This document shows positions 60,233-64,000 of a DNA stretch of 64,000 nt, piece after piece. Position numbers and translations under genes: made by a program. The DNA comes from Glaciecola amylolytica (GTDB lineage Bacteria > Bacteroidota > Bacteroidia > Flavobacteriales_D > Crocinitomicaceae), in the NCBI GenBank assembly GCA_003856375.1, contig CP034120.1, positions 1,922,001 to 1,986,000 of the forward strand. Reading direction: 5' to 3'. The notes below the pieces were generated by a model. That model had not been told where the DNA came from. It worked only from the letters and a program-made list of their open reading frames with translations, and made no database searches. How positions within the stretch are numbered: the stretch's first letter is position 1; each line of letters starts with the position of its first letter.

Positions 60233-60814
60233 TTATGCGGCGTATCTGCCTAAAAAGTGTTCTCTTAATTTCTCCAATGCTCTGAAAGTTTTCACTTTCG
60301 CATTGTTCTCAGTAATTCCGATTGTTTCTCCAATCTCTTTAAAGCTGAGTTGTTCAAAGAAACGCATTTCGATTAGTTTCAATTGTTCCTCTTTCAATTT
60401 TTGCATAGCCGCCAAAAGCAGCGACTGATTGTGCTCAAACTCCTGGTTCTCGAAAAACAGCGTATCAAACGTTGGAATTTGTACGTGCTCCATAGAAACC
60501 GTTCTGTTTGACTGTGTTTCTCTGTAGGATTGGTACAATTCGCTTTTAGCTATTCGATAGAGCCAAGAGCCGAACGGTACCCCGCGGTCTTCATACTTCG
60601 ACAAATTCTTAATCGCTTTGATAAAAACCTGAGAAGCGATATCATGCGCCTGCTCGGGATCTTCCATGCGTTGTTTCAAATAGCGAAGTATCGAATCATA
60701 ATACTTGCGATACAAAGGCTCAAATCTTGCCGGATCTGCCTTTGCTTGCATCACCCATACTTGCTCCTCCTGGAGAAGTTCCGGTGACTGATGGAAATAG
60801 ACATTAACTGCCAT
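60233..60814 (-). CDS. ECF-type RNA polymerase sigma factor
   Basis: 193 aa. Sigma region 2 is at about 35-100 (FEPLYRKYYDSILRYLKQRM, then DIASQVFIKAIKNLSKYEDRG and FGSWLYRIAKSELYQSYRE) and region 4 at about 130-185 (EEQLKLIEMRFFEQLSFKEI, then GITENNAKVKTFRALEKL). No anti-sigma gene is adjacent, so control of its activity is unknown. It is monocistronic with a strong terminator. Confidence 0.92.
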   Translation of the reverse strand: MAVNVYFHQSPELLQEEQVWVMQAKADPARFEPLYRKYYDSILRYLKQRMEDPEQAHDIASQVFIKAIKNLSKYEDRGVPFGSWLYRIAKSELYQSYRETQSNRTVSMEHVQIPTFDTLFFENQEFEHNQSLLLAAMQKLKEEQLKLIEMRFFEQLSFKEIGETIGITENNAKVKTFRALEKLREHFLGRYAA

Positions 60815-60975
60815 GGTATATTTGGATTTTGGGTTTGCATGTTTTTTGCATTGGGTATAACTAATATAACGTGATATTTTTCAAATTATTATCAAATACA
60901 TGGGAAAGGGGTCTTTTTTTAACAGTTTTTCGACGAAATACACAATTAGTCCTATCAATTAAGTAGATTTCTAAA

Positions 60976-61944
60976 TCAATTGAGATAGGATGTGTCTGTT
61001 AGTGATCTTAAAAAAGATTCTAATTGATTGATTTCCAATTCAGTAATAAGAAACGATTTTATTATAGGAGATTTATTCGAAAAATGGTTCCCTCCTTTTG
61101 CATAATGCCTGATTACTTCCCGCAGGGTTTTCATACTTCCATCATGCATATACGGTGCTGTAAGCGTGCTATTTCTCAGGCTCGGAACTTTGAATGTTCC
61201 CTTCTCCTGCTCTACTCCATTGATCCGATATCTTCCCTGATCGAAGCCGTAATCAGAGTACAATCCGTTGCTGACCACCGAATAATTCGTGAAGTCCGGG
61301 CCGGAATGACATTGAATACAATATAATTTCTCTGAAAATAGCTTCCAGCCGGCAATTTCGTTCGCATTCAAACTTCCCTTTTTCCCGGATCGGTATTGAT
61401 CAAAGCGGCTGTTCCGGCTGGTCAATGATCTTTCATAAGTGCTTATTGCGCGGGTAATGACATAGGCATCCAGTTCTCTGTTGAAAATGGATTTTGCCAG
61501 TTTTTGATAAGCTTTGTCGTGAGAAAGCTTCTTTAGAATTTCTTTCATTGAGCTGGCCATTTCCTGATGATCCTGCAGCGGAACCAAAACCTGTTCTTCC
61601 AGTGTTCTGACTTCTCCGTCATACATGTATCTGCTGAAATAAGCGCTGTTCAGAATACTCGGGGCATTTCTCATAGCCGTCCGGCCATTCACCCCGATGC
61701 TTTTGGGCAGGCCATCCGTAAATGCTTTTTCAGGCAGATGGCAAGCTGCACAGGAAATCTGATTCCCGGCAGAAAGCCGTTTATCAAAAAAGAGCTTTTT
61801 CCCGAATGCTATTTTCTCATCGGTAATGGGATTGTCTTTCGGAAATGGAATTGATGCAAACTTCGATTCCTGCGGACCGGAACAATTTAGCCCTACGATC
61901 AAAACAGGAACAAGTATCAAAAACAATCGTTTATCCAACATCAT
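60976..61944 (-). CDS. di-haem cytochrome c peroxidase-like lipoprotein
   Basis: 322 aa. The lipobox VGLNC near residue 21 suggests a lipoprotein; Met2 is an equal alternative start. Two haem c sites: CAACH (Cys65, Cys68, His69) and CIQCH (Cys209, Cys212, His213). GVNGRTAMRNAPSILNSAYF and DGEVRTLEEQ are typical of the CcpA/MauG family, and the C-terminal YMHDGSMKTLREVIRHYAKG carries a likely distal Met/His region. It either reduces H2O2 or oxidises a protein/substrate in the periplasm. No MauG partner is nearby. Confidence 0.9.
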   Translation of the reverse strand: MMLDKRLFLILVPVLIVGLNCSGPQESKFASIPFPKDNPITDEKIAFGKKLFFDKRLSAGNQISCAACHLPEKAFTDGLPKSIGVNGRTAMRNAPSILNSAYFSRYMYDGEVRTLEEQVLVPLQDHQEMASSMKEILKKLSHDKAYQKLAKSIFNRELDAYVITRAISTYERSLTSRNSRFDQYRSGKKGSLNANEIAGWKLFSEKLYCIQCHSGPDFTNYSVVSNGLYSDYGFDQGRYRINGVEQEKGTFKVPSLRNSTLTAPYMHDGSMKTLREVIRHYAKGGNHFSNKSPIIKSFLITELEINQLESFLRSLTDTSYLN

Positions 61945-61984
61945 AGCTTCGGGTTTTCAAGTTACTATGATTTGAAGGAAAAAA

Positions 61985-62758
61985 CTATTTTTTCCGAACG
62001 ATGTAAAGAATCTCTGTTTTGGCAAGTCGGAAACGATCAATTTCTTCCTGAGAAATCGGATTTTTTTCAAATGCAATTTCCACTTCAAATCCGGCCTTTC
62101 TCAACCAATCCGGGTAATCCATTCCAAACAAACGCACGTGGTCTTTTTGCCAGAAATGTTTTTCGCGGTCTTCCGGTGAAGTAATGCTCCAGTCTTCATA
62201 CGTTTCAGCACGAGTAATATCTTGCGGAACCTGCATAATTCCCCACGCACCCGGTGCCATCACACGATGCAATTCTTTCATACATTTCAACGCGTCATCC
62301 ACGTGTTCCATCACATGATTACAGAATACCACATCGAAGCGGTTATCTTCCAAAGGAATCTGATGCAGATCAAAATGCATATCGGCAATCGGAGAAAGTA
62401 AATCTCCCGTCAGGTATTCCAGGTTCTTTTGTTTTTTGAATTTCTTATGAAAACACTGTTCCGGTGCAATGTGCAGTACCTTCAGTTTATCTGCAGAAAA
62501 GAAATTGCTTTCTCTTTTCAGGTACAACCACATCAAGCGGTGACGCTCCAAGGTCAAATCATACGGACAAAGTACATTTTCTCTGTGCGAAACCTCCGAA
62601 CCATAAGACAAAAACTTCTTAAATTTTCTTTCACAAACCGGACATTCTACATTGTTTCCTTTGTAAATAAGCGGAGCAAACAGTTTAAAAACATAGCTCA
62701 AGCGTATCAAAAGAGGCCGCGGAAGTTTATTTAAAAGAAATTTGTATAGTTTTTTCAT
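61985..62758 (-). CDS. class I SAM-dependent methyltransferase
   Basis: 257 aa from Met at 62758, fixed by a -7 box 5 nt upstream; the frame would otherwise extend to 62785. N-terminal Cys motif CPVCERKFKKF (single CxxC) with a later Cys (NVLCPYDLTLERHR). Methyltransferase_11 core: VLHIAPEQCFHKKF, LTGDLLSPIADMHFDLHQIP, FDVVFCNHVMEHVDD and GIMQVPQD. LRKAGFEVEI lies near the end. The substrate is unknown. This type often sits with polysaccharide genes, but here it stands alone beside the S9 peptidase. Confidence 0.85.
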   Translation of the reverse strand: MKKLYKFLLNKLPRPLLIRLSYVFKLFAPLIYKGNNVECPVCERKFKKFLSYGSEVSHRENVLCPYDLTLERHRLMWLYLKRESNFFSADKLKVLHIAPEQCFHKKFKKQKNLEYLTGDLLSPIADMHFDLHQIPLEDNRFDVVFCNHVMEHVDDALKCMKELHRVMAPGAWGIMQVPQDITRAETYEDWSITSPEDREKHFWQKDHVRLFGMDYPDWLRKAGFEVEIAFEKNPISQEEIDRFRLAKTEILYIVRKK

Positions 62759-62763
62759 GGAAG

Positions 62764-62771
62764 CAAATTTA
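62764..62771 (-). promoter_or_regulatory. -7 promoter box of the methyltransferase gene
   Basis: TAAATTTG on the minus strand, 5 nt before the ATG at 62758. A TTG 22 nt upstream could be the -33. Confidence 0.55.
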
Positions 62772-62813
62772 ATAAACTCAATCATCTAAGCCACAATCTT
62801 CAAAGACTTCTTT

Positions 62814-62821
62814 TAAATTTG
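62814..62821 (+). promoter_or_regulatory. -7 promoter box of the S9 peptidase gene
   Basis: TAAATTTG, then CAGT and the ATG at 62826: leaderless spacing. It is divergent from the methyltransferase promoter, 43 nt away. Confidence 0.55.
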
Positions 62822-62825
62822 CAGT

Positions 62826-64000
62826 ATGAAGAAATTCTTGCTATTGCTTTCAGTTTCCCCTTTTACACCATTTATAGTGAACGCACAAACATCGTCAAAT
62901 ACTCCTGTTGCCAAGGAGATTCCTAAAGAATTAGTGAAACACAATCATGTCAGAAATGATCCGTATTTCTGGATGAACGAACGCGATTCCAAACCCGTAC
63001 TCGATTACATTACTGAAGAAAATAACTATTCGAAAGCATTTTTTGATCAGAAACAAGGTTTGATCAACACTTTTCTGAATGAGTTTGAAAGCAGAATCAA
63101 TCCGGAAGAAACCAGCGCTCCTTTTGAAATTCAGGGAAAAACCTATCAATGGAGACAGATTAAGGATCAGGATTACAGACAGCTTATTCTGATTGAAAAA
63201 GGAAAAGAAACCGTATTCTTTGATGAGAATGCAGCTTCAAAAGGAAACGAGTATTACGCTCTGGGAGATTTGTCTCCTTCGCCCAACAACGAACTGACAG
63301 CCTTTTCAGAAGATAAAATCGGACGAAGAAACTATACAATTTCATTCCGCGAAAACAAATCGGGGAAAATCCTGAAAGAACAGATCAAAAATACCGACGG
63401 GAGCATCGTTTGGGCAAATGACAACAAAACGATTTTCTACGTTAAGAAAGATCCCACGACTCTTCGCGAGTTTCAGATCTACAAACACGTACTTGGAACA
63501 AGCAACTCGAAAGATGAATTGATCTTTGAAGAGAAAGACGAACGCTTTTTTGTTTACCTATCCAAAACACTGGATAAAAAATACGTTCTGATTCATGTTG
63601 TCAGCAGCACGACATCTGAAACATGGCTGGTCCCGGCAGATAAACCTCAGGAAAAAGCCCTTTGTTTCCTGAAAAGAGAAAAAGATCATTTGTATGAAAT
63701 CAATCATCATGAAAATGGTTTCTACATTTTGACGAACAAACAAAGTCCGAACAGAAAGCTTGTTTTCTCCGAATCAGTTCCAACATCCATCGAGTCCTGT
63801 AAAACACTGATCGCCCATAATCCGGAAGTTTATCTGGAAGAAGTGATGGCATTTCAACGCTTTATAGCCGTTCAATCCCGCAAAGCAGGAAGAACAGAAA
63901 TTGCTGTCGGAAGTTTGGATGCAACGAATTTCTCCACGATTTCCATGCCCGAAGAAGTTTACGAACTGAGTTTCAGTTTCATGGATGATTATGACGTTCA
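62826..64000 (+). CDS. prolyl oligopeptidase family serine peptidase (oligopeptidase B-like), 3' end outside window
   Basis: About 391 residues are visible, running off the right edge. A probable signal (MKKFLLLLSVSPFTPFIVNA) is followed by the oligopeptidase B start (KHNHVRNDPYFWMNERD) and the beta-propeller (LGDLSPSPNNELTAFSEDKI, then GSIVWANDNKTIFYVKKDP). The alpha/beta-hydrolase domain with Ser-Asp-His lies beyond the window, so activity cannot be judged. The family cleaves after Lys/Arg in small peptides. A signal peptide is unusual for classical cytoplasmic PtrB but common in Bacteroidota homologues. Confidence 0.85.
   Translation, partial: MKKFLLLLSVSPFTPFIVNAQTSSNTPVAKEIPKELVKHNHVRNDPYFWMNERDSKPVLDYITEENNYSKAFFDQKQGLINTFLNEFESRINPEETSAPFEIQGKTYQWRQIKDQDYRQLILIEKGKETVFFDENAASKGNEYYALGDLSPSPNNELTAFSEDKIGRRNYTISFRENKSGKILKEQIKNTDGSIVWANDNKTIFYVKKDPTTLREFQIYKHVLGTSNSKDELIFEEKDERFFVYLSKTLDKKYVLIHVVSSTTSETWLVPADKPQEKALCFLKREKDHLYEINHHENGFYILTNKQSPNRKLVFSESVPTSIESCKTLIAHNPEVYLEEVMAFQRFIAVQSRKAGRTEIAVGSLDATNFSTISMPEEVYELSFSFMDDYDV

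Overview
The window looks like chromosomal DNA of a member of the Bacteroidota, most likely order Flavobacteriales. Crocinitomicaceae/Fluviicola-like is a guess from gene content that I cannot verify here. Base composition is A/T-rich. Promoters carry the Bacteroidota -7 box TAnnTTTG. The primary sigma factor is the short (288 aa) Bacteroidota form. There are outer-membrane TonB-dependent receptors with carboxypeptidase-like N-terminal domains, two DUF6089/PorG-like beta-barrel proteins, many small lipoproteins and an N-terminally extended 482-aa GAPDH. I see no tRNA, rRNA, CRISPR array, integrase or transposase. Apart from dispersed intergenic repeats the region reads as core chromosome.

Layout. 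0-6 kb: a truncated TerB/J-domain protein, pcm, an acyl-CoA (methylcrotonyl-type) carboxyltransferase, an ElaA-type acetyltransferase and an M13 metallopeptidase lipoprotein. 6-14.5 kb: secreted or envelope proteins of low characterisation, an SPFH protein, a glycosyltransferase, a serine hydrolase, and a DUF3078 plus VWA membrane protein pair. 14.8-23.2 kb: thiolase, the operon leucine dehydrogenase-nusB-DUF1573-yajC, a divergent ABC exporter, and mnmA. 23.2-28.0 kb: an XRE-type regulator, a 62-aa orphan protein with its own terminator, then a tight minus-strand operon of a histidine kinase, a DUF3820 protein and three membrane-anchored TerB+J-domain proteins. 28-36.5 kb: pepD, a VF530 protein, ettA, a cluster of four small integral membrane proteins, a lipoprotein and a superfamily 2 helicase.

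36.7-46.6 kb: an outer-membrane beta-barrel receptor, a MarR regulator with a visible operator, then GNAT-mltG-glycosylasparaginase-beta-mannosidase (the last two fit N-glycan core breakdown), and dapF with an overlapping unknown gene. 46.7-51 kb: a DegP-type protease, rpoD and GAPDH. 51-54.3 kb: a probable metal (zinc?) uptake locus: His/Cys-rich small protein, TonB receptor and lipoprotein behind a promoter with a 15-bp palindrome. 54.3-58 kb: three lipoproteins, HMG-CoA lyase and pyrD. 58-64 kb: two tandem PorG-like proteins, an ECF sigma factor, a di-haem peroxidase lipoprotein, a methyltransferase and the 5' part of an oligopeptidase B-like S9 peptidase.

Functional threads. Leucine dehydrogenase, the carboxyltransferase, HMG-CoA lyase and thiolase are four steps of leucine catabolism, scattered rather than clustered. 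Two cross-gene patterns stand out. Nine genes have a -7 box only 4-5 nt before their ATG, predicting leaderless mRNAs. A 12-mer, TTACAAATGTAA, recurs around the XRE regulator and mnmA. Coordinates of CDS include the stop codon. Where an upstream in-frame Met was passed over, the reason is given in the entry.
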